A DNA stretch of 64,000 bases from Peribolospora baueri (Eukaryota > Basidiomycota > Peribolosporomycetes > Peribolosporales > Peribolosporaceae): NCBI GenBank assembly GCA_029717555.1, contig JAMDHS010000015.1, forward strand, positions 124,001 through 188,000, in the 5' to 3' direction. Shown here in pieces: positions 44,857 through 58,113 of this stretch. A program made the position numbers and the translations under genes. The notes beneath the pieces are model-generated. The model was not told the DNA's origin. It worked only from the letters and a program-made list of their open reading frames with translations, and searched no databases. The first letter of the stretch is position 1, and each line of letters begins with the position of its first letter.

Positions 44857-45019
44857 GGTGGGCTGGGCGTTGCGTGTTGGAGGTGGGAGATTGGAGAGGA
44901 GAAGAGCCCAGTCGAAACAGGTGCCTCTTCCAAAATGCTGCGGCAACACATCATCGTCCTGATCTTCTCATCCGGGACACGATCGTCCACGACCAAACGG
45001 GGCTCGAGCAGGCGCAAGC
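44857..45019. promoter_or_regulatory. Bidirectional promoter between ENP2 and COX15
   Basis: The two divergent start codons are 163 bases apart, so transcription of both genes must start in or near this interval. No TATA element is evident. No specific factor site is claimed. Confidence 0.5.
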
Positions 45020-46917
45020 ATGTTGTCCCTCGTCGCCTCGCCGTATCGCGTGGCTCGCCTTCAGCGAGCTTGCGCACGTTGTTGCCAAGCCGCTTGCGCC
45101 CCGGGCACGACGCGAAGCTGGAGCTCGGTGCGCTCATTTGACCTTCCGATGGTTAGGTCACGGCCGTTCGGGCGCAACGATTCTCCTAATCACTTCAAAT
45201 CAGAGCCAGGAACGGCAGCTTCTCTATCCTCGTGGTTTCAACCAGTTTCTCCTCGACTTTTGCGAGGCGCTCGCGCTGAGAGCAGCTCTCGGTCGTCCAT
45301 CTTCGCCGGCGGCCTTGGCTCCTTCGCCTCCCAAGCCTTTGCTTCCACCGCCGTTCCGGTCCGCCTGTATTCTTTGTCTCGGTTTGCAGCACGAAGACAC
45401 CTCTCTACCGCCGCTTCTACCACGAGGGGTGGTACGCCGCCTCTACCGCGCCTCACCCCCCCAATCGTCGGCTACTGGCTGCTTTTCTCCGCCTCTCTCG
45501 TTTTCGGCATCGTCATCGTGGGTGGCCTCACCCGCCTTACCGAGAGCGGTCTCAGCATCACCGAGTGGAAGCCCGTGACGGGAGCGTTGCTACCCAGCGG
45601 GGAGGACGGTTGGGAGGAGGAGTTTCGCAAGTACAAAGAGACGCCCGAGTACTTGACGTGAGTGCGCTCTCGCTTGTCCACTCCTTGGACCGCAGCGCTG
45701 AATAGCTCCCCCCCTTACCTGCCGTCATTCCAGCATGAACTCGCACCTGACCCTCTCCGAGTTCAAGCGTATCTACATGTGGGAGTGGGCGCACCGGGTC
45801 TGGGGTCGGGCCATCGGTATCGCTTTTGTCCTTCCGGCCGCTTACTTTGCCGTGCGGGGCCAACTCAGCAAAGGCACCGGCGTGAAACTGCTCGCCATAG
45901 CCGGCGGCATCGGCTTCCAGGGCTTCCTAGGCTGGTACATGGTTCAGTCCGGTCTTGTGCCGGAGCACCTCTCCACGAATTCCGACCCGACCATACCGCG
46001 AGTTTCGCACTATCGTCTCGCCGCGCACCTCGGCACCGCCTTCCTCGTCTACGTTGCCATGCTCCTGACCGGAGTGGGCGTGTTGCGGGACTACAAGGCG
46101 GCGGTGGGCAAGGGGAAAGTGAGCGGAATGGATGTCTCCATCAAGGGAGGGCCCGAGTCGCTTCTCCGTGTCCTCGGCAGCGCTCAGCTGAGCCGCTACC
46201 GTAACGTGGCCAAGGGCGTCGCAGGTCTGGTCTTTTTGACGGCCATGTCCGGCGCTCTCGTCGCTGGTCTCGACGCTGGGCTGCTGTATAACGAGTTTCC
46301 GCTCATGGGAGGACGTCTCGTTCCGCCCAAGGACGAGCTCTTCGAGGACAAGTTTGCCAAGAAGGAGGACCGCAGCGACAAGTGGTGGCGGAACATGCTT
46401 GAGAACCCGACCACTGTGCAGTTTAACCACCGCGTCCTGGTGAGTGTCATTCCGTCTCGGCGCCCAGGCGTTCATATGCTCACAAGTTTCCTCTCGACAG
46501 GCCGTCACCACCGTCGCCGTCGTCCTAGCATTCCACTTGTACACGCGACGCCTCATGAAGCGACGCCTCGTCCTCCCGTCCTCCTCACCGTCTGCACGTC
46601 CGGCTCATCCCATTTCGGTCGCCTCTACCGTCCCTCTTCCCTCTTCACTCCCCGTCCTCCCGCCTCTGATCCCCAGGCTCACCGCCCTAGCCTCGCTCAT
46701 GGCGCTGACCCAAGCCTCGCTGGGGATCACCACGCTCCTCTACCTCGTTCCCATTCCCCTCGCAGCGGCTCACCAAGCGGGAAGTCTCCTTTTGCTCACG
46801 TCCATGCTCGCCGTCGTCGCCGCGGCCAGGATGCCTTCCAAGGTGGTGGAGGAGTGGAGGAGCGCGGTCCGGAAGAGGGCCTTAAACGGGGTCGCGCGCA
46901 AGGGCGAGCAGGCTTGA
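45020..46917 (+). CDS. COX15: Heme A synthase Cox15
   Basis: Inner mitochondrial membrane enzyme that oxidizes the C8 methyl of heme O to make heme A for cytochrome c oxidase. Three exons (45020-45657, 45734-46439, 46501-46917) give exactly 586 residues. A long Arg/Ser/Ala-rich presequence of about 140 residues precedes the first helix PIVGYWLLFSASLVFGIVIV. Conserved blocks follow: GGLTRLTESGLSITEWKPVT, FKRIYMWEWAHRVWGRAIGI with an invariant heme-ligand His, FQGFLGWYMVQSGL, HYRLAAHLGTAFLVY with further His, AGLDAGLLYNEFPLMGGRLV, and TVQFNHRVLAVTTVAVV. The C-terminal part has TALASLMALTQASLGITTLL and HQAGSLLLLTSMLAV. Length compares with about 490 in budding yeast; the excess is presequence and a Ser/Pro loop near residue 470. 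Confidence 0.97.
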
Positions 46918-47458
46918 CGTCGTCTTTGCTGCATGAGGCGAATGCCTTACAATGTATTTTTTCTTATTTTTGTCCGGTCGCAAGCCCACCATCCTCCACT
47001 CCCACCTGTTGATGCCGAGCAGCGCACCGCTCGAAAGGACTGAGAGCAGCCATCCCGGCCGTCCCGGCCGGGTTCTGGCCAAAGTCGCGAGCGAAAGATA
47101 AACGAAATGAGAGGTGTGATTTGAAAGTGTATATGACCTTGTGTTCCTCAGTCGGGATGTGGGTGTAGGACGCGGAAATTTACGTTGTTGTTTATTCGGT
47201 TCATGGTCCGTACTCCGATCCGACCAGATGGACAGTGACCAGCTCAAGCCGACGACACTCGGTCCGGGCGCCGTATGATATGATTGCCGACGAGGGTTGA
47301 CCGAGAAAAATCCTGAGGTCGTATGATGTATGCTTCCAGATGTTCAGATTGCTCGGGAGGAAGGTGCGACACGACCCTCTATTATGGACTTGCACGGTGA
47401 CACGGTAGGACCTTAGGACCCATGAAATGTAAATGAAGAGCATTTAAAATATCAACAA
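46918..47458. other. Intergenic region between COX15 and the tRNA gene
   Basis: 3' flank of the COX15 gene. It is more AT-rich than the genes; no other feature is supported. Confidence 0.55.
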
Positions 47459-47560
47459 GGGGCGGTGGCCTAGCGGCAAGGCATCGGATTGCAGTTTCCA
47501 CGTGAAAGCGTGGAATTCGCAATTCTCCGCAGATCGGGGGTTCGAGTCCCTCTCGCCCCT
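47459..47560 (+). tRNA. tRNA-Cys (GCA) with intron
   Basis: The sequence folds as a full cloverleaf: acceptor stem GGGGCGG with TCGCCCC, D arm GCC/GGC around TAGCGGCAA, anticodon stem TCGGA with TCCGC (outer pair mismatched), T arm GGGGG/CCCTC around TTCGAGT. Anticodon GCA lies at 47491-47493. The unpaired base after the acceptor stem is T, the discriminator that is near-universal for tRNA-Cys. A 30-base intron (about 47495-47524) sits after position 37 and contains a perfect hairpin TTCCACG/CGTGGAA; its 3' part GCAAT can pair with the anticodon ATTGC. Mature length is 72. Internal A box (47466-47476) and B box GGTTCGAGTCC (47539-47549) are intact. Confidence 0.93.
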
Positions 47561-47561
47561 C

Positions 47562-47569
47562 TCTTTTTT
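47562..47569 (+). terminator. RNA polymerase III terminator
   Basis: A run of six T begins a few bases after the tRNA-Cys gene, as expected for Pol III termination. Confidence 0.8.
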
Positions 47570-48571
47570 GCGGTTTATGCTTTTGGTTCTTTAATTTTAT
47601 TCCCATTGTTATGCAGTTTTATTGGCAGCTATACGGAATAGGGCGGAATGCGCGCGTGCGCTTGTATACAGAATATGGAAGTTAAAGAAATCGTAGTTAA
47701 GGAAGTGGTAACTATAGGTATTCCATCAGAAACTTCTGGTGCCGAGAATGGTACTCTCGTTGGTCAATGATTGTCTGCCGCAGCTGGTCACTGCTTGTGT
47801 GCTCTCTATGATGGTTAGTTCCAATGTCATCGTTAAGAACGACTGCTCCCGAAAAGCGGCGCTGTACCCGTTCATGTCACGCCTAAGTGCGGAGATCTTG
47901 CACATCGGTACGTCCTGGAGGCTGCTTCTCCCCGTCAAGCTACCTTGGGTTCGGCGCGTCACTCATCCTGGATGCACTCTCTCCTCATCCAGCAGGGCCA
48001 CTCGGTCGCAAAGCAATTTCAGCCGCCAGGTAGCAGTGCTCAGCTCGTAAGACAAATAAGAGAACGGGTTGGAGTTGGCGGCAAGCGGTCAATGTGCGTA
48101 GAGGCGTGCTTCCTGGGCGCTTGGCGGAGGACGTGGAGATAGACGTTGAGATGGAGATGGACATGGAAATGGTAGCGGTCGAAGGCGGGCCCGCGCGCGT
48201 CGATGACCGATCTCTGCTGCGGCAGGTCCGGGGTTCGTGCCACCTTCGGGCCGCCGGGCTCGGGAGCGAGCCACCGATCGATGACGGCCCGGAGAAAAGA
48301 TGACGACGGCCGGCTGACAACGACGAACGACGAACGACGGACAAACGACGACCGGCTTGCTCAGCCGCGACTCGTACTCTGGATCATCACATCTCCTTCT
48401 TCTCGCCCAGCTCGACGTCGCTCGCTGCCGCTGCTGCCGCTGCTGCCACCGTCGAGTACTGCGACACCACCCGCGAGCGCAAGCTAGCCAGCTACCTACA
48501 CCGCCCCATCGCGGGAAACACGGGCAGGAGGGAAACAGAGGCGGATCGACGGCGGCGGTGGCGACGACAAG
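47570..48571. other. Intergenic region between tRNA-Cys and the Ysc84 gene
   Basis: AT-richer first half, then GC-rich stretches with short GATGGAGATGGACATGG-type repetition near 48148-48172. No supported gene; the right part is the promoter and 5' UTR of the next gene. Confidence 0.5.
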
Positions 48572-50796
48572 ATGGTCAACCCCCTGCCCGTCGTCTTGCC
48601 CGAGGAGTGCAGAAAGGCGAGCAAGATCCTTAACGCCTTTGTCGGTGCGTACTTTCGCCTCGCGCCCCCTCTCCGTTCGTCTCCTCCAAGCTGAGTCCTG
48701 TCTTCGCCCTCTCTTCCGCAGACCCGGTGAACGGATTGGTGAGCTGCGTTGGATCGGCTGTCGTCCGCGTCCGCGTCGCCTCACCGCCCGGTCCCTTGCC
48801 TGCTCTCCACAGGACCGCGTCATCCCCGTATCGGTGCTCCGCAATGCCAAAGGATTTGCCATCTACAGCGTCGTCCGAGCCAGTGTGTACCCGCGCCTTG
48901 CCGTCGTCCCTCCCTCCTCCCGGCCGTCGTTCTCCTCTTCTCCCGCTCACTTCGTCCTTTCGCCTTGCACCCTCGCACGCCGCCGCGTAGGCTTCGTCAT
49001 CTCCGCCAGGGCAGGCTCGGGCATCGTCATCGCCCGATTACCCGACGGATGTGAGTGCCGTCGCTACGCCGACCCCGCCGCTGACCCGCCGCTGACACGT
49101 GTTGCCACACGCACAGCCTGGTCCGCACCCGCCGCCATCGGTATAGCCGGCTTGGGAGGAGGCTTCATCGCGGGCATCGAGCAGACGGACTTTGTGAGCA
49201 CCGCATGTACCTTTGACGTGTCGTGTCCTCCTTTTCTGCGCCCTCATTCCCTCGCTATCGTTCCCCGGACAGCTCGTCGTCCTCAACTCGCGATCGGCGG
49301 TCAAGTCCTTCATGGCCACCGGCTCGATCCAGCTCGGCGGCAACCTCAGCGTCGCCGCCGGTCCGCTCGGCCGTACCGCCGAAGGTTCCGCCTCGCTCAA
49401 TACCAAGTTCAAGCCGGCGGCCCTATTCTCTTATTCGAAGAGCAGGGGAATCTACGGGGTTCGTCCATCTCGCTCTTCTGTGCTCATGGACGACGTGCAG
49501 TAGTGACTCAAATTTGCGTCGTGTCCGCCGCGCACAGGGCGTCTCCGTCGAAGGCACCATCCTCGTGGACCGCTCGGACGCGAACGCGAAAGCCTACGGC
49601 GACCCGAGTATCACGGTCAAATACCTCCTCTCCGGCGTGACCCCGCCACCGGCGTGGGCGGATACGTTGATTGGCACGATCGAAAAGTTCACTAGCACGG
49701 GCCGCGCGGCCGAGGCCCGGGAGGCGGATTACGCGGCGGGCCTCGAGTACGACGCGGCGCCTCCCGGTTGGGGCGGAGGGAGGGCGAACACGCCTGAGGG
49801 TGTCGGTCTGGGCACGGGATATGCGTTCCGAAGCGGCAGCGTGGCGAGCCTGGAGGGGGGAGAGAGGCCGAAGCACAACCGCACGTTTAGCGCGCTCAGC
49901 TGGAAGAGTGGCAGCAGTGGCGGAGGTGGGCGGAATAGCCCGGCGGCGGGACGGAAGAGGTCGGGGTCCAACGCTCCCTCCTTGGCGTCCATCGGGCGGA
50001 CGGGCAGCGCTCTGAGCTTTACCAGCGGCCCGGGGACGACCAAATTGCCGAACGGCTACGGAGGTTATGGCTACGGCTCGTCTGGCGCCGGTGCTAACCC
50101 TTACGCAGAGCAGGACGCAGCGGCCCATTTAGAGCGCGCGACGCCGACTCGCACCCCGCCGCGGGCTAGCTCGGCCAATTCGTTGGCGCGGAGGAGGGGG
50201 GTGGAGCAGGCGTTGATCGACTTTAGCGAGGACAGAGAGGCGGAGGAGGAGGAGGAGGCGGCGGCGGCGCAGGTGCAAGGGCGAGGGGAGGAGGATGGGT
50301 ATGGGTATGGGTACGGCGACCAATACGGGTACGACAGCAGCGGTCGCGCAGACCCTTTCTCCTCCCCGCCCCTCTCCGCAGCCACCTCGTCCCACTTTGT
50401 CAGACACGGCGACGCGGCGTGGCCCACGTCGGCCGGCCTCGGTGAGGGCGGCGTTGGAGAGGACCGGTTCGGGACTGGTGGCGGCGATGGTGACGGCGGT
50501 GGAGCGGTGGGGAGGGCGGTGGCGTTGTATGATTTCGACGCGGTGGAGGTGAGCGACGACCAGGTCCACGCCATGTCGTCGTCGTCCTCCTCCTCCTCCT
50601 CTAAACTTGCCCGCGAGACTCACTCTTCCCTCCCCCGTTCACTCCCCCACAGTCTGGCGACCTCTCCTTCCGCCGCGGCGAAGTGATCACGGTCACCAAG
50701 CGTACGCCGTCCACGGACGATTGGTGGGAGGGCAAGATCGGCCCGAGAAGCGGGAGCTTCCCTGCGAATTACATAGAGATGGTGGACGAGGCCTAG
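48572..50796 (+). CDS. Ysc84/SH3YL1-type actin patch protein (SYLF and SH3 domains)
   Basis: Homologue of yeast Ysc84/Lsb3 and human SH3YL1, which bind phosphoinositides and actin and act in endocytosis at cortical patches. The N-terminus is [20 protein letters not shown]. The SYLF domain follows: [100 protein letters not shown] and [21 protein letters not shown] Gly/Ser/Tyr-rich disordered linker of about 270 residues follows, with a Glu run and [15 protein letters not shown]. The C-terminal SH3 domain starts ALYDFDAVE, is split by an intron, and continues [37 protein letters not shown]. Eight or so introns. The start ATG is directly at the conserved N-terminus. Confidence 0.95.
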
Positions 50797-51267
50797 GTGG
50801 CATCGGAAGAATGGATGGGGCTAGGTCACAGGAAGCAGGAAAAAAGCAAGCGTAGCGATGATGGCGACGAGCGAGCCGTTTCGCAAGCTTACAAGAGTCC
50901 ATCACGGTCGAAGTCCCGATCGGCTCCAACGTCCCAACGTCACGCATCCCAACGTCCCAGCAGTTGTCCCTCCGCTCTCTGGTTTTTGTACCTCTACTGT
51001 AGAACCTGTTCAAGTTGACGTGTCTGTCTGTTTAGCTGTCCCTCCGTCCGTTCGTCTGGCTGGCTGGCTGTCTGTCGTTACGCTTGCTCGTTCGGTTCGT
51101 CCTGGAAATCCAATCGATCTGTTTGTACTCTTTCACGCATTGCCGCCGACGCCAGCGATCGGGATCGGAACGGCGGCTAAACGTTCGACGTCGCACAAAA
51201 AAAAGTCTTCCTGGCCGTCGGACCTTTGATCGCGTCAATCCTCGTCACCGCTCCGTCGTCCATTCTC
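50797..51267. other. Region between the Ysc84 and guanylate kinase genes
   Basis: 3' flank of one gene and promoter of the next. No supported gene. Confidence 0.5.
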
Positions 51268-52365
51268 ATGCTTCGTCTCGCCGTCCGACCAAGACCATTG
51301 CTGTCCCGACTAGTCGCCCTCCCTGCTTCCACCGCCGCCTCCTTCTTTCCCCCCTCGCCCTCCTCTTCGTCTCTCCCGCCTTCCCACCCGCATACCATGT
51401 CCTCCTCCTCCTCCTCCTCCGACGCCACGTCCGCCGTAGCAAACACGGCCGCCCACGATCCCCACCCCGCCAGGCCCATCGTCCTCTCCGGCCCCTCGGG
51501 AACGGGAAAGAGCACGCTGCTAAAGAAGCTCTTTGCTGAGTATCCCGATCGGTTCGGTTTTTCCGTCTCTCGTGAGCCGCCGCAAAGGAGAGGAGAGCAG
51601 AGGGGCAGCAGACCGGCCCGCTGACACTTGTTCGTCCGTTCGTTCGTTCGTTCGTTCGTTCGTTCGTTCGTTCGACAATACCGCCCTCTCGTCCCCACCT
51701 CGTCCAGACACCACCCGTGCGCCCCGCCCAGGCGAGCAAGACGGCGTAGCGTACCACTTCATCCCTCGCGCCACGTTCGACTCGCTGGTCGCCTCCAACG
51801 CGTTCATCGAGCACGCCGTCTTCGGAGGCAACTGCTACGCGACCAGCTTCAAGGCCGTGGAGGCGGTCAGGAGCCAGGGTCGGATATGTGTTTTGGACAT
51901 TGAGGCTCAGGTGAGTGGACGAAGGGGGGCGAGCTGGGGGAAGATGGATGGCCGGCCGCCGTGTCTTGTCGGCGCGATGGATGCGCTCGACCCTCCCCGA
52001 GTGTCGCATGCATTCGCCCGCTCAAACCCCCTCCCTCCCCTCCGCTTCGGCATTACATGGTTTAGGGCGTCCGGCAAGTGAAAACGCACCTCTCCCACCT
52101 CCGCCCGCTCTACATCTTCATCTCCCCGCCCTCCCTCTCCGAGCTCCGCGCCCGCCTGACCAACCGAGGCACCGAATCGGCCGACTCGCTCGCCAAGCGC
52201 CTCCAGACGGCCAAAGACGAGATCGAGTATGCGCAGACGGGCGCGCACGACCTCGTCATCGTCAACGACTCCTTGGACAGGGCTTACGGCCTCCTCAAGA
52301 AGGCGGTCCTGGGAGAGCAAGTGACGTCGGACCGGTTGCCTGACTTTGACTTTAGTCAGTGGTGA
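51268..52365 (+). CDS. GUK1: Guanylate kinase
   Basis: Transfers phosphate from ATP to GMP to make GDP. Three exons (51268-51571, 51708-51910, 52066-52365) give 268 residues. The P-loop is [18 protein letters not shown]; the GMP site is [18 protein letters not shown]; later blocks are [55 protein letters not shown] and [17 protein letters not shown]. The usual enzyme is about 190-200 residues. The first ATG adds [20 protein letters not shown], Arg-rich and without acids, which looks like a mitochondrial presequence; a second in-frame ATG at 51397 gives a 225-residue cytosolic form. The first intron carries a TTCG array. Confidence 0.95.
51629..51674. repeat. (TTCG)n tetranucleotide repeat in a guanylate kinase intron
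   Basis: About eleven copies of a four-base unit, upstream of the acceptor of the first intron. Confidence 0.9.
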
Positions 52366-52656
52366 GCGCCGGTAGCGACGGACCGGGGCGACAGACGGAT
52401 CGGTTGAAAATGAGATGTGGGAGGAGCGAGACGACGCCCTCCTCTCGGGTAATTTTTGGATACCATTCTCAGGAGGAGGGCAGAGCGGGACTGAATCAGG
52501 GAGAGTGTCGGGTGGCACTTCGAAGGCAACGCAAGAGGACAGTAACCAGCACGCATGTAATTCTAAGTAGGACAAGGTGGATGAACGAAGGGAATGGGAT
52601 GAATGGGATGGGCATGGTATGGTAACACTGGACCGCGTCGACTGTGTGGCCCACTT

Positions 52657-54710
<2,054 letters not shown>

Positions 54711-55235
54711 GCAAGAGCCGGGGAGGACGGGAGGAGACGGTGATGGTGGTCTGAGGCGAACGTGTGGGGTCGGACGCAACTTACCTTTTCTGATCGCTCG
54801 CTGATCGCCGCCACCGCACGGACCAGCGGGCGGGTTGCGGTGACCGCACCGCGTCTTGACATATACGTCTGTCCAGCTCAGACTTTTTTTCGTCTCGACA
54901 CACACACTCGACCAAGACTCTGCTTCGGATGCACGCAGTCCTTCGAAACACGTCGCTGCTCGTTCGACATTTCTCAGTGTCGCCCGCGCGAGCGTAGCAC
55001 CCACGCATGATTCACACCGCTCACGAGCATGCAGAGTTCCGGTGCCGTAGATCGCTCTGCGGTATAAAAGAGAAGAGTACATGTGGTCGAATGAATGAGA
55101 AACAGGTCTTTTGATAAAGAAGTCCGTCGGCTCGTCAATAAACGAAAGTGAATTGCTTAGTTCGGAGCGGGGAACTATGACGCGCGATACCAATCTCCGT
55201 CCCGCCCCGCTTCCACAGATCAGCTGGTCCATTAT
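54711..55235. other. Region between the sirtuin and epoxide hydrolase genes
   Basis: Promoter side of the sirtuin gene and 3' flank of the hydrolase gene. No supported gene. Confidence 0.5.
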
Positions 55236-57453
55236 TCAAATCTTCGCCTCGCGGTGGTTCTTGACCTCGCGCTTCCGCTCCTCGGCCCACAACGGGCCGT
55301 TCTTTCCCAAGGCGTCGCGAACGTGCTCGATGAAATACTCCGGTACTTCCTGTGGAGCGAACGTTCGACCGGAGAGGAAAAGAAACGCGGGTCGACTCAT
55401 GGTTCGTTGGGAAAGGAGACGAGGCGCCACGCTCGGCACCGTGTTCGGGAGACGCTCACCGTAGCTGCAAAATGGCCTCCTTCGGGAGCGTCTGCGAGCC
55501 AACGTAGAACGGCGGCGCGGGGCAGAAGAAAGACGGGCGGTCAGGAAGAGGGGTCTGACCGACGGCGAGGTACGAGTCGCTCACTCTTGTACCACACCAA
55601 GTTGGCCGTCCTGGCGACCCAGGCTTTGGGCACGGTGACGAGCTCGGAAGGGAAGACGCTCATGGCGGTGGGCACGTTGATGTGGAAAGCGGGATCGGAG
55701 AGATAGGAGGTGAAGTAGGGGTTGTTTGCGTAGGGGTGGAAGGAGGTGCCGACGGAGCGGGTAAGGTGGTAAAGCGTGATCTGGATGAGGGCGTGCTCTG
55801 AGGACATGCTACGCATGGACGAGGTGTGTGACAAAAGGCGGACAGAAGAGCGAAACGCAAGGAAGCCGAGGAGAAAGGGTGACCGTGTTAGGTCGCGACG
55901 AGGGCCGTGCCGTGGGGACATCGTCTTCTCCCCGCATTCACACACCTGGTGTCACGGCCAGCCCGCGGACGGAAGCGCTGGAGGTAATACTTCTCTCCTA
56001 TGTAGGCAAGCACGCCGATGGGGGAGTCGAGCAGTCCATAGGCCAAAGTCGTGGGCTGTCCATGGGGAAGGGAGAGGGAATATGAGTACCACAAGCGAGG
56101 GACCGGCTCGAAAGCGGGAAGAAAAGCTCACACGGTCCGCCTGGATCGCATAGTAAGCCGGACGCTCGCTGCCTCGTGGGACCAACTTGAGACTCTGTAC
56201 CTCCTTCTCTGTCAACACGAGCCGCGCGAGGGCTGTGGTGACAAAGGTAGGCAGGGTCGCCACGAGCGTGGTAAGCCAAGACGGAGGGGGGGCGGGGCAA
56301 AAGTTGAGATGGACGGCTGAGGGAGACGAGGGACAGAAGCGGAAGGTGAGCGAGAGCAGAGTCGGTCGAGCGAGCGGCGCGCAGCAGATCACCTCTGCAG
56401 TGGTCGGGGTGCTGACTGGCGAGACAGCGAACGGCGATGGAGCCCCAATCTACAAAAAGCGGATGAAGAGACTCGGGCGCAGTGAGCCAAGGCCGGGCAG
56501 GGAAGGGAGCACCGGCCGCTCACCGCCACCCTGAGCGGCGTAGCGATCGTAGCCGAGTCCGAGCATGAGCTTGTTGAGCTTGGCGGCCATGGCCGGCATG
56601 GAGCTGCCTTTGCGAGTGCACGGCGGCGAAGAGAAGATGAAAGAGGGGAGGGAGGGGACGACTACGTGGAAGGCTGTGAGATGTAGGCGGGACGACAGAC
56701 GCGTGAGCGGCGAGGTAAGAAAGTGTGAATGTGAAACAAGGGGACATGGACGACGGGTGGCGATCGCACCTTGGGCATCACGAGCGCGAGGGTTAGAGAG
56801 CTGGTCCATGACGGGGAAGAACTCGTAGAAGGTGCCTTGTGATCCGATGGCAGCAAGCGCGCGTCAGTCTCGACCGCAGGCGAGCGAACCCGACACACTC
56901 TCTCACTCACCCGGCCACTATGCGGTGCGCAAAAGCAAGCGCGTTGGTCAGCGGCAGAACGCTCCACAAGCCGAGCGAGGTGACGGCGTTGCAGAAAGGA
57001 GCGAAACTCACCCCGTGTACGAGGATGAGGGGGATGGCGTCCGGCTCGGGGGAAGGAAGATGGACGTAGTGAAGGTCGACTGGGTCGACGCTGCGCTCGT
57101 CGATGAGGACCTTGTAGTGCGGGAACCTAGGCCAAGTCCGGCATGGATGGGCACGTCCATCCGTCAGCGCTCCCATCCGGTCAGAAGGAGCGGGGCGAGG
57201 CTCGAGGCACGCACTTGTTGAGCTCCCTCTCCACGTCCTTCCACCTAGCCTCCTCGAGCAAGTCAAGCCACTCCTTGGCCATATCATTCACCCACTGAAG
57301 CGGCGCGCCCGTCTTCCATTCGTCCGCTTCGGCCATCCACACATAGTCGTCGCCTAGCGGTAGGGACGCCTCGAGCTTGGCTCGTAGGGCGGATACCTCG
57401 GCGGGGGAGAAGTTGACTTGGAACGGCCTGGGAGAAAAGGTCGAGCTAGCCAT
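55236..57453 (-). CDS. Epoxide hydrolase (alpha/beta hydrolase, EHN family)
   Basis: Microsomal-type epoxide hydrolase, opening epoxides to diols by a two-step ester mechanism. The N-terminal EHN domain is FQVNFSPAEVSALRAKLEAS, then TGAPLQWVNDMAKEWLDLLE, FPHYKVLID, VDLHYVHLPS and IPLILVHG. The oxyanion motif HGWPGTFYEFFPVMDQLSN is assembled through a 7-base microexon. The nucleophile is the Asp of AAQGGDWGSIAVRCLASQHP, and the C-terminal catalytic His is in NAPEGGHFAATEVPEYFIEH, itself on a 32-base exon. HLNFCPAPPPSW and PTTLAYGLLDSPIGVLAYIG are also family blocks. About ten introns, all keeping frame where checked. No N-terminal membrane anchor is apparent. Fungal members include enzymes for limonene and styrene epoxides, but the substrate here is not known. 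Confidence 0.94.
56911..56917 (-). other. Predicted 7-nt microexon of the epoxide hydrolase gene
   Basis: On the minus strand the seven bases TGGCCGG are preceded by CGCATAG and followed by GTGAGTGA. They join CAC-GGG from the exon upstream to GC-ACC downstream, giving His-Gly-Trp-Pro-Gly-Thr. The Trp-Pro of HGWPG is invariant in this family and is part of the oxyanion hole. Skipping the microexon shifts the frame. Confidence 0.85.
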
Positions 57454-58083
57454 GGCGGCGGGACGAGAGAGACGTGGTGAGGTGTAGGTCAGCTGGAACG
57501 AACGGGGCAGATGATCTATGAAGCCTCGTCACGGAAGACGTCGGCGAGGGGATGAAGGAAGGAGAAGGAGCAAAGGGGGGGATGAGAGAGAGAGGGTGAG
57601 AAGAGAAGAAATCTTGGCCACCGGCGGGCGTCGGCGGAAGATCGATTTATGTAGGGACTAGATCGAGGCGGGGGTGGAGCAGCGCACGGGCCCCTGGTCG
57701 GACTGGGCTCTGGGGTGGCGCTGAATGGGACTACGAAGAACGGGAAAGACGGCGGTCGGTGGGCGGTGTACACGAAGGCTGTCGTGCGCAGAGAAGATGA
57801 CGGCCTACCTGCCTGTCTGCTTGCCGTCCGCGATGGCAATGGGCTTATGGGCGAAGATGTTGGTTGGGTCGATGAGCACCGAGGAAAGCGCGTCGGTGCC
57901 AAGTTGGTGAATGATATTTATCCGGGGAGGAGGGCGCCGGCGGCGGCGCGCCGACCGACCTACCGACGACGGACGGACGGACAGTCGGACGGAGAGACAG
58001 AGTGTAGTGGAAGCGAGTAGTTGAACGGCAAAACAGAGTCGATTGGTAGATAGTAGTAAAGGTCCACTACACAGACAGACAGA

Positions 58084-58113
58084 CAACAGGCAACAGGCAA
58101 CAGGCAACAGGCA
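58084..58113. repeat. Tandem GGCAACA heptanucleotide array
   Basis: Four copies of a seven-base unit in head-to-tail order. Confidence 0.85.

Noticed and set aside
54781-54862. Upstream ATG (MSRRGAV) as the sirtuin start
   Set aside because: Its donor is phase 0 and would shift the frame of the next exon; the ATG at 54710 opens the conserved exon directly.
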